DNA of 64,000 bases. It comes from Helicobacter pylori. Lineage in GTDB: Bacteria; Campylobacterota; Campylobacteria; Campylobacterales; Helicobacteraceae. Of the stretch, positions 18,094 through 27,564 are shown one piece after another. The DNA lies in the NCBI RefSeq assembly GCF_016755635.1, contig NZ_CP051500.1:682001-746000 (forward strand), in the 5' to 3' direction. A model generated the notes under the pieces. The model did not search any database, had not been told where the DNA came from, and worked only from the letters and a program-made list of their open reading frames with translations. Within the stretch, counting starts at the first letter, position 1. Each line of letters begins with the position of its first letter. The position numbers were made by a program, and so were the translations under genes.

Positions 18094-19089
18094 ATGAAAA
18101 TGATTAAGCTAAAAGGTTTGAATAAAATTTTAAGGGCAGGGTTATTAGCTGGAGCGTTGCTAGGTGTTGCTACTCCCTTAATGGCGAAACCTTTACTAAA
18201 CAATGAAGATTTATTAAAACGAGTAAAGCTCACAAATATTAAAGAAGATACGCTAACTAGCTGTAATGCTAAGGTGGACGGCTCTAAATATCTTAATCAG
18301 GGGTGGAATATGTCTAAAGAATTTCCACAAGAATATAGAGAAAAGATTTTTGAATGCGTAGAAGAAGAAAAACATAAACAAGCCCTTAATTCAATAAATA
18401 AAGAAGACACTAAAGATAAAGAAGAACTTGCAAAAAAAATCAAAGAAATTAAAGAAAAAGCTAAAGTTTTAAGGCAAAAATTTATGGCTTTTGAAATGAA
18501 AGAACACTCTAAAGAATTTCCAAATAAAAAGCAACTTCAAACCATGCTTGAAAACGCTTTTGATAATGGAGCTAATGATTTTATTGATGATTGGCATGAA
18601 CGCTTTGGGGGCATAAGTAAAGAAGATACCTATAAAGCACTTGGCGTCAAAGAATTTAGCGTTGAAGAAGGAATACTAGGTATGGGTGAAAGAAGTTATA
18701 TTAGGCAATATAAGAAAGATTTTGAAGAAAACACTTATGATGTGAGACAAACCATGTCTGCTATGGCTAATATGAGTGGCGAAAACGATTATAAAATTAC
18801 TTGGTTAAAACCCAAATATCAGCTCCATAGTTCAAATAATATTAAACCCTTAATGTCAAACACAGAGTTATTAAATATGATAGAGCTAACCAATATCAAA
18901 AAAGAATATGTTATGGGCTGTAATATGGAAATAGATGGCTCTCAATACCATTATACTCGTAGTAGTTGGGGTAAGCAAAACTTACCTCCAAAAGAGTGGA
19001 GGGCTAAAATTTTTCAATGTGTGGTAAAGAAAATGCAAACTTATGAAGAGCCTCAACATGTCGCTATCAAAATGAGTTGGAAGTCTTAA
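18094..19089 (+). CDS. secreted protein with a duplicated cysteine domain, function unknown
   Basis: The 331-aa protein has a signal peptide (ILRAGLLAGALLGVATPLMA). Two copies of one module of about 60 residues sit at the N- and C-termini. Copy 1 has LLNNEDLLKRVKLTNIK, a CNAKVDGSKY segment and KIFECV; copy 2 has LMSNTELLNMIELTNIK, CNMEIDGSQY and KIFQCV. Each has two cysteines that could form a disulphide. A charged helical linker joins them. I do not recognise the family. It is convergent with the left virB5 gene (5 bases between stops), so a periplasmic role linked to the transfer machine or surface exclusion is possible. Confidence 0.75.
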   Translation: MKMIKLKGLNKILRAGLLAGALLGVATPLMAKPLLNNEDLLKRVKLTNIKEDTLTSCNAKVDGSKYLNQGWNMSKEFPQEYREKIFECVEEEKHKQALNSINKEDTKDKEELAKKIKEIKEKAKVLRQKFMAFEMKEHSKEFPNKKQLQTMLENAFDNGANDFIDDWHERFGGISKEDTYKALGVKEFSVEEGILGMGERSYIRQYKKDFEENTYDVRQTMSAMANMSGENDYKITWLKPKYQLHSSNNIKPLMSNTELLNMIELTNIKKEYVMGCNMEIDGSQYHYTRSSWGKQNLPPKEWRAKIFQCVVKKMQTYEEPQHVAIKMSWKS

Positions 19090-19094
19090 ATACT

Positions 19095-20366
19095 TTATTC
19101 CCATATTGTAAAAATGGGAAAGCCAAATTGGTCAAATTTAACATTAGGGTTTTGAAAGTATCTTCTAGCCCTTTCTCTTTCGTTTAGTCTTTTTTGTGTT
19201 AATTGTTCGTCTATATGGTTTTCTTTTTTCCCAAAACCATTGTTATTTTGTTTGAAATAATCATCTGCCATAATCTCACTTTGCATTGCCATAGTTTGAT
19301 TTAAAAAGAGCATTTGATTGGTAATTTCTTTGAGATACTTCACAGTGAGTAGTCTAACCCTTTGGTTGAAATTCGCATAGGCTTGGCTCTGAGCGTCTTT
19401 ATTGGGGGCTTTAGATAAATCAAGCGTGAGCGTTTGGATTTCTTGATCTAGCTCGTTATCTAAGCGGTCTTTGTTTAACAAGATTGGAGAGCATTTGCCT
19501 GTCTCTTTATTCTCTTCACAATATTTTACCCCTTGTTCATTATGATTAGCTGTGGGGTCGGTTACGCCTAGTTGCATGTCTTCCATTGATTTTTTTAACA
19601 TGATTACTCTGCTGTAAAAAGGAGCAACTTTATCTCGTAATTTTCTTTCATCATTAACTTTTTTCTTTATTTTAAGCAAAAATCTCCGTTTTTGTTTTTC
19701 TGAATTATTTCCTGTTGCCAAAAGAGCTTGTTCGTTTTCATAATTGCTATCAGTTACCATTTCACACAGCATCTCCCCCCACGCTCTACCACTTAATTGC
19801 CCTGCAAGTGATTGCATGTTTTCATAGCCACTGCTACTTAGAGATTGGATTAAATTTTGCACATCTCTTGCGGTTTGGGTTTGTTCGCCATTTTTGGTGA
19901 TTAAATTATTGAGATTTTTTAGATTGACAATCTTATTGTTAGTCAAGGCATTGACATTAAGCCAAGGGCATTGTTGCTGTAAGTATTTATTCCTTAATAA
20001 ATCTCTTGCGTTCCAATTTTCTATGCTTTGCTTTAAATTCTCATAGTTATATTTAATGCTCTCTATTTGATACTGAGCGTTTTGTATCACTTGCATAGGG
20101 TTTGCTAAAGTGATAGCACTGCTCCTAATCAAAGAGTTAGTCGTATTTATCATGTTATTGACTTTTTGCAACTGATTGATTTGATTTTGAGCTTTAGAGA
20201 TAATCTCTTCATATTTTTTAATGCTATCTACCATTTTACCTATCACAGTGGCTTGACCAGCATGAAGCTCTGGGTCATTGACAATCAAAGGAGTTTCCCC
20301 CTCTGCAAACACGCTATTACAATATAAAAGCACACTAAAACCTATATTAAAAACTAATTTTTTCAT
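19095..20366 (-). CDS. virB5: VirB5/TrbJ-like T4SS protein, left copy
   Basis: The 423-aa protein has a signal peptide (MKKLVFNIGFSVLLYCNSVFA) and then long helices with the TrbJ-like pattern of repeated N/Q-rich coiled segments, and cysteines in CPWLNVN and KYCEENKETGKC. The right end of the element encodes a clear paralogue (58733-60133). VirB5/TrbJ proteins cap the conjugative pilus. The ATG at 20366 has AAGG 8 bases upstream; the frame continues 15 bases further. Its start overlaps the end of virB6, so the two are coupled, in the order virB6-virB5. Confidence 0.72.
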   Translation of the reverse strand: MKKLVFNIGFSVLLYCNSVFAEGETPLIVNDPELHAGQATVIGKMVDSIKKYEEIISKAQNQINQLQKVNNMINTTNSLIRSSAITLANPMQVIQNAQYQIESIKYNYENLKQSIENWNARDLLRNKYLQQQCPWLNVNALTNNKIVNLKNLNNLITKNGEQTQTARDVQNLIQSLSSSGYENMQSLAGQLSGRAWGEMLCEMVTDSNYENEQALLATGNNSEKQKRRFLLKIKKKVNDERKLRDKVAPFYSRVIMLKKSMEDMQLGVTDPTANHNEQGVKYCEENKETGKCSPILLNKDRLDNELDQEIQTLTLDLSKAPNKDAQSQAYANFNQRVRLLTVKYLKEITNQMLFLNQTMAMQSEIMADDYFKQNNNGFGKKENHIDEQLTQKRLNERERARRYFQNPNVKFDQFGFPIFTIWE

Positions 20367-20377
20367 TATAGAACCTT

Positions 20378-21643
20378 TCATTTGTTGTTTCTATCATTAT
20401 CAAGTCCAAAGCCACTTTTCACACTCGCTACAAAGTGTCTCACACCAGCTTTTGCTCCTTTTGCATTTGCCATAGTGGTAATCCCTCCGCTTAGTCCAGC
20501 CCCAAACATCGCTCTTGCTCCAGCTTGAAGTCCTGCTAATCCGCCCCCAGCACTCTGATAAGCTTGTTTAGCTTGATTAGCTACCATAACCATAGAGCCT
20601 CCAACGACTGCTCCGCCTATTGTCATACCAATTTTTTGCATCATTTCTGTTACTGCCCCAACGCCTCCACTTGTGCCAAAGATATTGTTGATAAAATCAG
20701 GCACTCGTTTGATTAGAAAGAAACAAATTACAGATCCTAAAACAATAATGGTTAAAAAGCCTACAATAGAACTATGAGCTAGATAAGAGTTCCAATCCCC
20801 TTTTAAGACATTACCAAAGGCATCAATGATATGCCCTTCTTTTGCCATTTTGTCCGCATTACCATAAAAACCTTGTGCGATTTCTGTCTTAGTGGGTATC
20901 AAGGCATTAACCTTGTAAATCACTCCATAATTCAAAAAGGCTACAAGCATCATGCAAGGCTTATAAAAAGTAAGGGAAATGAGCTTTTTAAGATAGCTAA
21001 AGAGCATACCCTTAGTCTGGGGTATTAAGCCTAAGGGCAATACAATCAAACCTAGTGCTGACCACATAAAAATTTCTGCTGTAACTAACAATACAATAAT
21101 GAGTAATAATCCTAAAAATAATAATTCCCCTAACATCACTAGAAAAAACATGATGAGTTTAGGTATCATTGTAAGCCAATTGAACATAGTTACTCCATTA
21201 AAGGCATTATCCCATAGATTAACAATCATGGCATACGCACTTGAGGCTAAGTTTCCTATGCTAAACATTTCACTAGGACTTAAATTAGCGTTAGTGGGGA
21301 TTTCTAAGCCATCATTTAAGCTTTGAGCGATAAGTATGGCTAGTTTTTCAGCTGGGTAGAATATCGTGTTGATAAAATAAGTATTAAAATCATTAGGATT
21401 TTTAATCCCCCAATTGATAAACCCTACAAACACTACAAATACAACCACACCCATAGCGGTTTTAAACTGAAACATATCCCCCTCTTTTATGCGTCTATAC
21501 GCCCATATCATAAATAAAATGCTGATAATCATGTTTAAGATTAGTTGTGCATGAAAAAAGTTACTAGCATGTTCAGCTAGACTTTTAGCTATTTTTTGGG
21601 CAGGTTCAACAAACATGCCCATAATGATGTCAAAGAAATTCAT
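20378..21643 (-). CDS. virB6: VirB6/TrbL-like inner-membrane T4SS protein, left copy
   Basis: The 421-aa protein has about six to eight hydrophobic helices, with LGELLFLGLLLIIVLLVTAEIF in the centre, followed by LGLIPQTKGMLFSYLKKLISLTFYKP. That region matches the right-end paralogue closely (LGFFQQTRGFLVSYVKKIIS). The C-terminus is Gly/Ala-rich and soluble. VirB6 forms part of the inner-membrane channel. Its ATG overlaps the TGA of the Toprim gene (ATGA). Confidence 0.82.
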   Translation of the reverse strand: MNFFDIIMGMFVEPAQKIAKSLAEHASNFFHAQLILNMIISILFMIWAYRRIKEGDMFQFKTAMGVVVFVVFVGFINWGIKNPNDFNTYFINTIFYPAEKLAILIAQSLNDGLEIPTNANLSPSEMFSIGNLASSAYAMIVNLWDNAFNGVTMFNWLTMIPKLIMFFLVMLGELLFLGLLLIIVLLVTAEIFMWSALGLIVLPLGLIPQTKGMLFSYLKKLISLTFYKPCMMLVAFLNYGVIYKVNALIPTKTEIAQGFYGNADKMAKEGHIIDAFGNVLKGDWNSYLAHSSIVGFLTIIVLGSVICFFLIKRVPDFINNIFGTSGGVGAVTEMMQKIGMTIGGAVVGGSMVMVANQAKQAYQSAGGGLAGLQAGARAMFGAGLSGGITTMANAKGAKAGVRHFVASVKSGFGLDNDRNNK

Positions 21644-23073
21644 CTCCCCATCCCTTTAACATAACTCTGTGTCTGTAAATTTTCTTTAGCGTTTTCTATA
21701 ATGCCCTTAAAGGTTTCATTAAAGGGTTTAAGGCTATCAATTTGTTCTAATTTATCCATGATATTTTCCTTTTCTTGTATTGAAGTGTAGTTGTCTTTTA
21801 ATTTCTCTAAAGAGCCATCTAAAAACTCCGCCATAATGTCAATGTTAATCGCCTTATTTTCTATAATGTGAGCTAGTTTCAAATCATCGTTACAATCCTT
21901 TGAAAAAGGCGTATAGATAGTGGGGAATTGCTGTAAGAGAGCATATAAAATACCCTCGCATTTTTCTCTATAACCTTTGCCTTTAACATCATTATCAAAG
22001 GCTAACACCACATTAAAGCTCTCTTGTGGTTGATTGACAGGTTGTGGCTTTCTAAACTCTCTAGTTTTTTCCACTCTTTTATTATAAATGGGAGTGTTCT
22101 TTTCTCTTTGATAGTTTTTAATAATGTCAGTGTAGGTCTCTACGACCACACTCTTAAAATCATCATTAGCCTTGCCTTGTCTCACTAGCTCTTGCCATTG
22201 TTCTTCTTGTCTTAGATAATTGCTATACGCTTCTTGTTGTCTGTTTTTTAATTGCTTAAAAAAGCTTTGAAAAAAGAGTTCTAATTTTTGTGCGTTAAAT
22301 TGCCCTGCAGTGCTAATTAAAACGCTTTCTTTGGGGTCTAAATCTTGTAATTCTAAATAAGCGAGACTATCAAAGATATTTTCAGTAACAATGACATTTT
22401 TAACTAAGTTTAAGTCATTAGGGTATAAGACTTCTATGCCTTTATTTCCTTGTGCGATAGATTTTAAGGGCTTATCTCTTATGTTGCCCTCTTTGTCTGT
22501 AGTTAAGGGCGTATTTAAGCGTTTGTTAATGCCATATTGATGAATGGGTATGACATTAAGTCTTTTATCTTCAAAAGCTAAGTAAGTCGCTAAGATTAGA
22601 TTGTTAAAGCTATCGGTCTTTAAATGCTCTTTGTAAGGTTCTAATAGCTTTACATCAATCTCACGCTTTTTAATGAGTGTAGCGTTTTCTAAATCATAGG
22701 GTTTAAGGTTGCTAAACTCCTCTCTTATTTTTTGAACTTCTTCGTTATTCTCTTGTGTGTTATTCCTTGCTTTGAGATTGTCTTGCTTGTTAAGATAATC
22801 TTCTAACTTTCCAGCGATTAAATCTTCCACACTAATATTTCTATCCTTACAAAAAGTGATGATATTACCGACTTTATCTGTGTGGGTTTCTTTGTAGGTG
22901 TAACTAATAGAGCCATCTTTATTTTGATTTTTAAAGATAACTAAACTTCCCTCTTCATTTTCATGTTTTAAGCAAGGGTTATTCTTGCTTGTCTTGTTTT
23001 TATTATAAGTGTAGCCATTGTCTAGCAAAATCTCATGTAAAGGCAAGGCAGTGAGATTAGGAATGTAAGCCAT
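21640..23073 (-). CDS. Toprim-domain protein, primase-like
   Basis: The 477-aa protein has an N-terminal part resembling DUF3991 of plasmid primase-like proteins and a Toprim fold: the acidic residue in VIVTENIFDSLAYLEL and the DxD region in VLAFDNDVKGKG, then SKDCNDDLK. Such proteins prime or process transferred single strands. It ends VKGMGR, a weak version of the basic tail seen on its operon partners. It is in one operon with the coiled-coil and ArdC-like proteins and VirB6/VirB5. I see no primase zinc finger and no relaxase histidine motif. Confidence 0.72.
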   Translation of the reverse strand: MAYIPNLTALPLHEILLDNGYTYNKNKTSKNNPCLKHENEEGSLVIFKNQNKDGSISYTYKETHTDKVGNIITFCKDRNISVEDLIAGKLEDYLNKQDNLKARNNTQENNEEVQKIREEFSNLKPYDLENATLIKKREIDVKLLEPYKEHLKTDSFNNLILATYLAFEDKRLNVIPIHQYGINKRLNTPLTTDKEGNIRDKPLKSIAQGNKGIEVLYPNDLNLVKNVIVTENIFDSLAYLELQDLDPKESVLISTAGQFNAQKLELFFQSFFKQLKNRQQEAYSNYLRQEEQWQELVRQGKANDDFKSVVVETYTDIIKNYQREKNTPIYNKRVEKTREFRKPQPVNQPQESFNVVLAFDNDVKGKGYREKCEGILYALLQQFPTIYTPFSKDCNDDLKLAHIIENKAINIDIMAEFLDGSLEKLKDNYTSIQEKENIMDKLEQIDSLKPFNETFKGIIENAKENLQTQSYVKGMGR

Positions 23074-23082
23074 AATGCTTTC

Positions 23083-24879
23083 CTAGCGCCTTCTGCTCTT
23101 AGCTGGCGTATTTTGTGTATAGCCATAGTCTATGGTTGGAACTTCTTTGTTTTGGTTCTCTATGGTGTTTTGGGTATTTTGTTGATTTTGCTTGGCTCGC
23201 TCTTTTTCTAAACAAGCTTGATAATGGGCTTTGGCTTTAGCTTGCATTTGTTTGCCATATTCAATCCAAGGCTCATCATTCCCCTTACTTGGTGTTTTTT
23301 CTTGGTTTTCTTGTCGCTCCTTTAATCCCGCATGATTTTTAGGGTCATAATCTAGCCATGGTTCATCAGTGTGTGGTTCTTTTTGAGCTTGAATAGTGCT
23401 ATTTTGCTGTGTAACTTGGCTTCCTTTTGTGTTTTCTTGTTGAGCGTTTTCATTAGCCTTATTTTGCTCTTTAATAGCATTCACTCCCACACTTTGAGTG
23501 GTGCTATCTAAATTTTTGAGCGCTTTTTCTTGTTGCTTGTCTAAGTGTTTTTGCATCACTTCATACACTCTGTTATCCATAGGTTCTAAGCTGTCTTTAC
23601 TTTTTTGCATATAATCTTTTAACGCTTCATGGTGTTCTTTTTCTAATTCGTGTCCCAAGATTGATTTAACGCTTAATTGTAAGCCCTTATCTTGCATATG
23701 TTTATTGCCATGCGCTTGTTCTAAGCAATCCTTAATCAAATTGATATGCTCTTTAGTGAGTTTAGTCGGCTCTTTTTGGCTTACCACTAATAAGACTTTT
23801 AACTCGTCTTCATTCATGTGGTTTTTAGCGTAATTCAAAAAGCTCTCTTTAAAATCAAGCTTAGTCTTAATACGCTTTTGTTTAATATCAAGCTCGGTTT
23901 GTTTGAAAAAGCTATGCAAATTAGCGTATTTGTCTTTAAGGTCTATATCATTACCAATCTTAGGTTTTTCTTGCTCTTTTTCTGTATTTTGTTCTTGTGT
24001 GTTAGTTTCTTTTTCATTAAGCTTGTTATTTTCTTCTAAGGCAAGAGAGGCAATTTTGCTGGTAGTATTCTCACCTGTAGGTCTTAGCAATTCAATGGTC
24101 TCATTAGCTCTTAGAGAGTTGGCAACTTCGTTTGTTTCATCTCTTATGATTTGTAAGCTCTCTAAAAGCTCTAAATTTTCATCATCTAAGCCTTGCTTGG
24201 TATTGTTATCCCTTAATGTTTCTAATTCTAAGTTTTGCTTATTTGAACGCTCTTCTTCTTTGTTTTGCTCTTGTGCGACTTGTTGCTCATAGAGAGTACA
24301 GGGTTTTTGGCTTTCATCATATTGTTCTAATGCTTTATTTTCGCCCTCTATGGCGTATTTTTCTAGCTCTTGTTTGGCTAACTCATTTTCATGCTCTGTA
24401 AGACTAATTTCTTCGGCTCTTTTGATTTGGTTTTCTTCATAATCTTGTAATGCCTTGCTTTCAAGCTCAGACTCTTTTCTTTCTAGTTCTTGTTGCTCTA
24501 ACTCATTTTTATTTTCTTGTATCTCAGTAATGGCTTGGGCTAAACTTTCTACAAACTCATTTGGATTATCATTAGAGTTGTTTTGTCCTTGTGAGATTTC
24601 ATTTTGCAAGACATTCATAAAATCGCTCACATTTTCGTTGTCTTTTGAATTAGAGATTTCATTTTTCATGCTCTCAATCACTTCTAGCATAGAAGACATG
24701 TCATCTTGTAAGCCCTCTTGGCTTAAAGATTTGATTTCTTGTTCTAAAATGCCTAAGAAGTTAGAGGGGTCATTTTGAGAACTTTTAACTTCATCTAAAA
24801 AACTCTCTAAAAAAGCGTCCTTACCATCATCACTCCACGCTTTCCAAGCTTTAAGAAATCCATTGATAAAATCTTGCAT
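23083..24879 (-). CDS. large coiled-coil protein with a basic tail, function unknown
   Basis: The 598-aa protein is very rich in Glu, Gln, Asn and Lys and mostly predicted coil or disorder. It has a repeated pattern around LEQQELERKESELESKALQDY (shown in part: ELERKESELESKALQ) and two similar DEPW-x-(D/E)Y segments near the C-terminus (DEPWLDYDP and DEPWIEYGK). It ends TPAKSRRR. The DEPW repeats and the end suggest short linear motifs, perhaps for VirD4 docking and transfer. No enzyme motif is seen. It lies between the ArdC-like and Toprim genes and its start overlaps the ArdC-like stop (TAATG). Confidence 0.65.
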   Translation of the reverse strand: MQDFINGFLKAWKAWSDDGKDAFLESFLDEVKSSQNDPSNFLGILEQEIKSLSQEGLQDDMSSMLEVIESMKNEISNSKDNENVSDFMNVLQNEISQGQNNSNDNPNEFVESLAQAITEIQENKNELEQQELERKESELESKALQDYEENQIKRAEEISLTEHENELAKQELEKYAIEGENKALEQYDESQKPCTLYEQQVAQEQNKEEERSNKQNLELETLRDNNTKQGLDDENLELLESLQIIRDETNEVANSLRANETIELLRPTGENTTSKIASLALEENNKLNEKETNTQEQNTEKEQEKPKIGNDIDLKDKYANLHSFFKQTELDIKQKRIKTKLDFKESFLNYAKNHMNEDELKVLLVVSQKEPTKLTKEHINLIKDCLEQAHGNKHMQDKGLQLSVKSILGHELEKEHHEALKDYMQKSKDSLEPMDNRVYEVMQKHLDKQQEKALKNLDSTTQSVGVNAIKEQNKANENAQQENTKGSQVTQQNSTIQAQKEPHTDEPWLDYDPKNHAGLKERQENQEKTPSKGNDEPWIEYGKQMQAKAKAHYQACLEKERAKQNQQNTQNTIENQNKEVPTIDYGYTQNTPAKSRRR

Positions 24880-25943
24880 TATCTGCCCCTACCCTTAGAT
24901 TGAGTGGGTGCTGCTTCATCATTAGCAAAATAGTTGTCATGCTTTTGTTGCTCTGCTCCCTTATTAAGAGTTTGTTGTAACATAGCTAACATTTGCGGAT
25001 TATTCTGAGCCATTTCAAGCATTTTGTTAAACTGCTCCATATTCATTTCATTGTTATTTGGTTCTTTGGCGTTGTTTTCTTTGACATTATTTTCTGTGCT
25101 AGGAGCGATTTCAACATTAGGTTCTTGTTGGTAGCTTTGAGAAATGCTGTATTGTTTGCTTTTTTCAGAATGGGTTGCGCCATATTGCTCCACATAATCT
25201 AGCACTTTCTTATATTCTTTTTCATTTAAATGCTTGGATAAATCATAAATCACTAAGTTTTGATTATCCATAGAGAAAGTATGGCTAATGTATTGCGTTC
25301 TTAAAGTTTTAGGGTCTAATTCTTTAAGCTTAGTTTTGTCTAGCGTTTGAAAAATATTGACATTGTAGAGATTTTTAATTTCTAAAGTCGGCTCTATATC
25401 TATTTTTTCTTTCTTAAACTCATAAAAGGGTGTAACGCCATCTTGCATATACTTGATGTTGCCAAGTTTGTCTCTTTGGGGGACTTTTTCATTTTCATAA
25501 AGCACTTCGCCCTTAGCATTACGCCTAGCATTGCCCTCTTTGTCTTTAAGGGGGATTAAATTGCCTTCTTTGTCTCTTGCTTTAACATAGCGCATTTTAT
25601 AATCTCTAATATAAGCGATACTTGCCTTATCATAAATGCCCTCCTTATTACTTTTGCTCTTAGTGTTGTTTTTAATAAACTCCACTTCTTTAGGGTTTGC
25701 CCCAAGTTTTAAGGCATCATCTAAACCTACCCACACATTACTCTCATAGCCATTTTCATGTTGCTTGGCATCTAAAATAAGAGCGTTTAAGCCATTATAA
25801 GCATTACCCACATTGCCATTATAAGCTCTATTATTGGATTTAAACTCTAGTCCTGCATTAAGACTTTGTGCAATTTCACTCGCTAAAAATTGAGCAAAAA
25901 TTTCTTTTTGCTCTTTAATATCCATTTCATTCCACGCTTTCAT
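24879..25943 (-). CDS. ArdC-like single-strand-binding/antirestriction protein
   Basis: The first 100 residues of this 354-aa protein resemble the ArdC N-terminal domain: an early helix (EIAQSLNAG), then NAYNGLNALILDAKQ and YESNVWVGLDDALKLGANP. ArdC-type proteins coat single-stranded DNA and can pass to the recipient during conjugation, where they counter restriction. The middle contains tandem KDKEGN / RDKLGN segments. The C-terminus has an N/Q-rich helix and ends PTQSKGRGR. The C-terminal metalloprotease motif of full ArdC is not visible. The start overlaps the preceding small gene (ATGA). Confidence 0.6.
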   Translation of the reverse strand: MKAWNEMDIKEQKEIFAQFLASEIAQSLNAGLEFKSNNRAYNGNVGNAYNGLNALILDAKQHENGYESNVWVGLDDALKLGANPKEVEFIKNNTKSKSNKEGIYDKASIAYIRDYKMRYVKARDKEGNLIPLKDKEGNARRNAKGEVLYENEKVPQRDKLGNIKYMQDGVTPFYEFKKEKIDIEPTLEIKNLYNVNIFQTLDKTKLKELDPKTLRTQYISHTFSMDNQNLVIYDLSKHLNEKEYKKVLDYVEQYGATHSEKSKQYSISQSYQQEPNVEIAPSTENNVKENNAKEPNNNEMNMEQFNKMLEMAQNNPQMLAMLQQTLNKGAEQQKHDNYFANDEAAPTQSKGRGR

Positions 25944-26110
25944 TTTGAATCTTCCTCTCTACTATTATTGGCATTTTCTAATGAATTTTCTAGCTCCATT
26001 TTCATTTCTTGTTCGCTTTTAGGCTCTACTCCCATAAGATTAAAATTTAACATTTGCTCCTCACTTATATGGTAGTTTCCCTCTGTAAGTTCTAAAAAAT
26101 CTTGTGCCAT
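25940..26110 (-). CDS. 56-aa acidic protein heading the transfer operon
   Basis: An ATG at 26110 with AAGGA about 9 bases upstream opens a 56-residue frame, MAQDFLELTEGNYHISEEQM to NNSREEDSK. Its TGA overlaps the ATG of the ArdC-like gene, which supports real, coupled translation. It is acidic and soluble with no recognised domain. Position suggests a regulator or chaperone of the operon, but that is only inferred. Confidence 0.6.
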   Translation of the reverse strand: MAQDFLELTEGNYHISEEQMLNFNLMGVEPKSEQEMKMELENSLENANNSREEDSK

Positions 26111-26199
26111 TTTGTCTGTCCTTGTTGTTAAAAAATCTTTTTAGAATGCCATTAAGATTGCAAAAAAATCAAGGTCTTGACTTATTTACTATTTCAAAG

Positions 26200-26267
26200 T
26201 GTGTGCGTACACATATGCCACTTTTTAAGCTAAAATTAAGCAAAAAACCCAAATGTGTACGCACACA
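26200..26267. promoter_or_regulatory. perfect 15-base inverted repeat, operator-like
   Basis: TGTGTGCGTACACAT at 26200-26214 and its exact reverse complement ATGTGTACGCACACA at 26253-26267 are separated by 38 bases. Each arm is itself almost palindromic (TGTG-TGCGTA-CACA). Two such sites upstream of the transfer operon and on the parA side fit a dimeric repressor or partition-protein site. Confidence 0.7.
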
Positions 26268-26549
26268 TTTTTAAGGCTCAAACTCTACAACCCCCTAAAA
26301 TGCGTAACTTAATCTAAAAGTAAATTAAAAGTAAATAAACCTAAAAAATTAATGAAAAAAGTTAAAATTTAAGCTAATCTTAAGCTAAAATGATAGTTTT
26401 TTACTATTTTAAAAAGTTTTTTAAGAAATTTTCTAACCACATCTATAAATTTCACATAAAAATCTTAGACAACCTAGATATTCATTTGTATTTTACTGAT
26501 TTTGCAATTTTTATTTGGCGGTATAGAAGGTGCAAGTAAATAAAAAAGG

Positions 26550-26575
26550 GGTGCTAGTTATCACACAACAGCACC
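26550..26575. promoter_or_regulatory. short inverted repeat in the control region
   Basis: GGTGCT (26550-26555) and AGCACC (26570-26575) flank a 14-base loop in otherwise AT-rich DNA. It could be a nick-region hairpin or an operator; there is no family match. Confidence 0.4.
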
Positions 26576-26820
26576 AAACTAAAAGACCCACTTAAAATGC
26601 TTTGAATTTAATTAATAACTTAATTTCTTAATAGTTTAATGATATAAGCTAAATAAGTATAAATTCTTTTAATATCATAATATTAAATTAAAGATTAAAT
26701 ACTCATCAAATAGTAATAATTTTATTATCCCTTACTAAATTTAATTGATAATTACATCTACTATAGAAAATCTTAATAATTAAAATCTTTAAAGTTAATT
26801 TAAAATCCATATAATTATGC

Positions 26821-26849
26821 TATACTTATAAAATAACTAAATTAAGGAA
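26821..26849 (+). promoter_or_regulatory. parA promoter and ribosome-binding site
   Basis: TATACT at 26821-26826, preceded by TATGC, serves as the -10 box. AAGGA near 26843-26848 lies about 8 bases before the parA ATG. Confidence 0.6.
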
Positions 26850-26855
26850 AATAGC

Positions 26856-27524
26856 ATGACCATTTGTATTGCTAATGAAAAAGGGGGAAGTGGTAAAAGC
26901 ACGCTTTGTTTAAATTTAGCGGTGCAATTACTCAAAGACAATAAAGAAGTGGTTGTCTTAGATACAGATAGCCAAAAATCTATGGAAGTTTTTACTGAAA
27001 TTCGCACTCAAAAAGAACATAAAACTTTTAGCTTATTTAATCGTAGTAGTGGCTTTAGCGATACTTTAAAACAAATGGTATCTAAGTATGAAAACATTCT
27101 CATTGATACTAAGGGGGAATATAGCAAAGAAACTCAAAAAGCTATGCTTTTAAGCGATATTGTTCTAGTGCCTACAACTCCTAGTCAATTAGGTACTGAA
27201 GTATTAGCTAATATGCTAGAAAGAATTGAGCAACTCCAAGAGCTTAATGAAAACCTAAGAGCCTTAATCATCATCAATAGAATGCCTACTATCCCTACGC
27301 TTAAAGAAAGACAGGCTTTAATAGAATTTATCAAAGAAAACAACCCTAGCGATAAAATCACGCTTTTAGAAAATTCTTTGAGTGAACGCATTGTTTATAA
27401 GCGTAGCGTGAGTGAGGGCTTAGGCGTTATAGAATATAGCGATAAAAAGGCTATCAATGAATGGGCTAATTTCTACAATGAATTAAAAGGCTATTTAGAA
27501 AAAGAGAAAAAACATGCGCTTTAG
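26856..27524 (+). CDS. parA: ParA/VirC1-type partition ATPase
   Basis: The 222-aa protein opens MTICIANEKGGSGKSTLCLN, the deviant Walker A of ParA/MinD ATPases. Walker A' and B follow in VVVLDTDSQKS and NILIDTKGEY. ParA proteins segregate plasmids; VirC1-like members bring the relaxosome to the T4SS. It leads a rightward three-gene operon with a ribbon-helix-helix protein, the usual ParA partner. It probably keeps the excised circular form, or assembles the transfer complex. Confidence 0.9.
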   Translation: MTICIANEKGGSGKSTLCLNLAVQLLKDNKEVVVLDTDSQKSMEVFTEIRTQKEHKTFSLFNRSSGFSDTLKQMVSKYENILIDTKGEYSKETQKAMLLSDIVLVPTTPSQLGTEVLANMLERIEQLQELNENLRALIIINRMPTIPTLKERQALIEFIKENNPSDKITLLENSLSERIVYKRSVSEGLGVIEYSDKKAINEWANFYNELKGYLEKEKKHAL

Positions 27525-27564
27525 AAGAGTCAAAAAACACAAATATAACAAGGAGCATACAAAT

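Larger units (their letters stand above)
26111..26855. promoter_or_regulatory. 745-base divergent control region
   Basis: No gene is seen between the leftward transfer operon and the rightward parA operon. The region has very high AT content and several direct repeats (for example AAAGTAAAT twice near 26320). It contains the two inverted repeats listed separately and the parA promoter. It is a good place for an oriT, a partition site or a replication origin, but none can be named from sequence alone. Confidence 0.55.

Noticed and set aside
23903..24292. 129-codon plus-strand frame opposite the coiled-coil gene
   Set aside because: Low-complexity Ser/Cys/Leu translation produced by antisense reading of Glu/Gln/Asn-rich codons.
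26110..26855. Claim of an oriT in the control region
   Set aside because: Inverted repeats are present, but no known nick motif can be matched and no relaxase is identified, so it is left as a control region.
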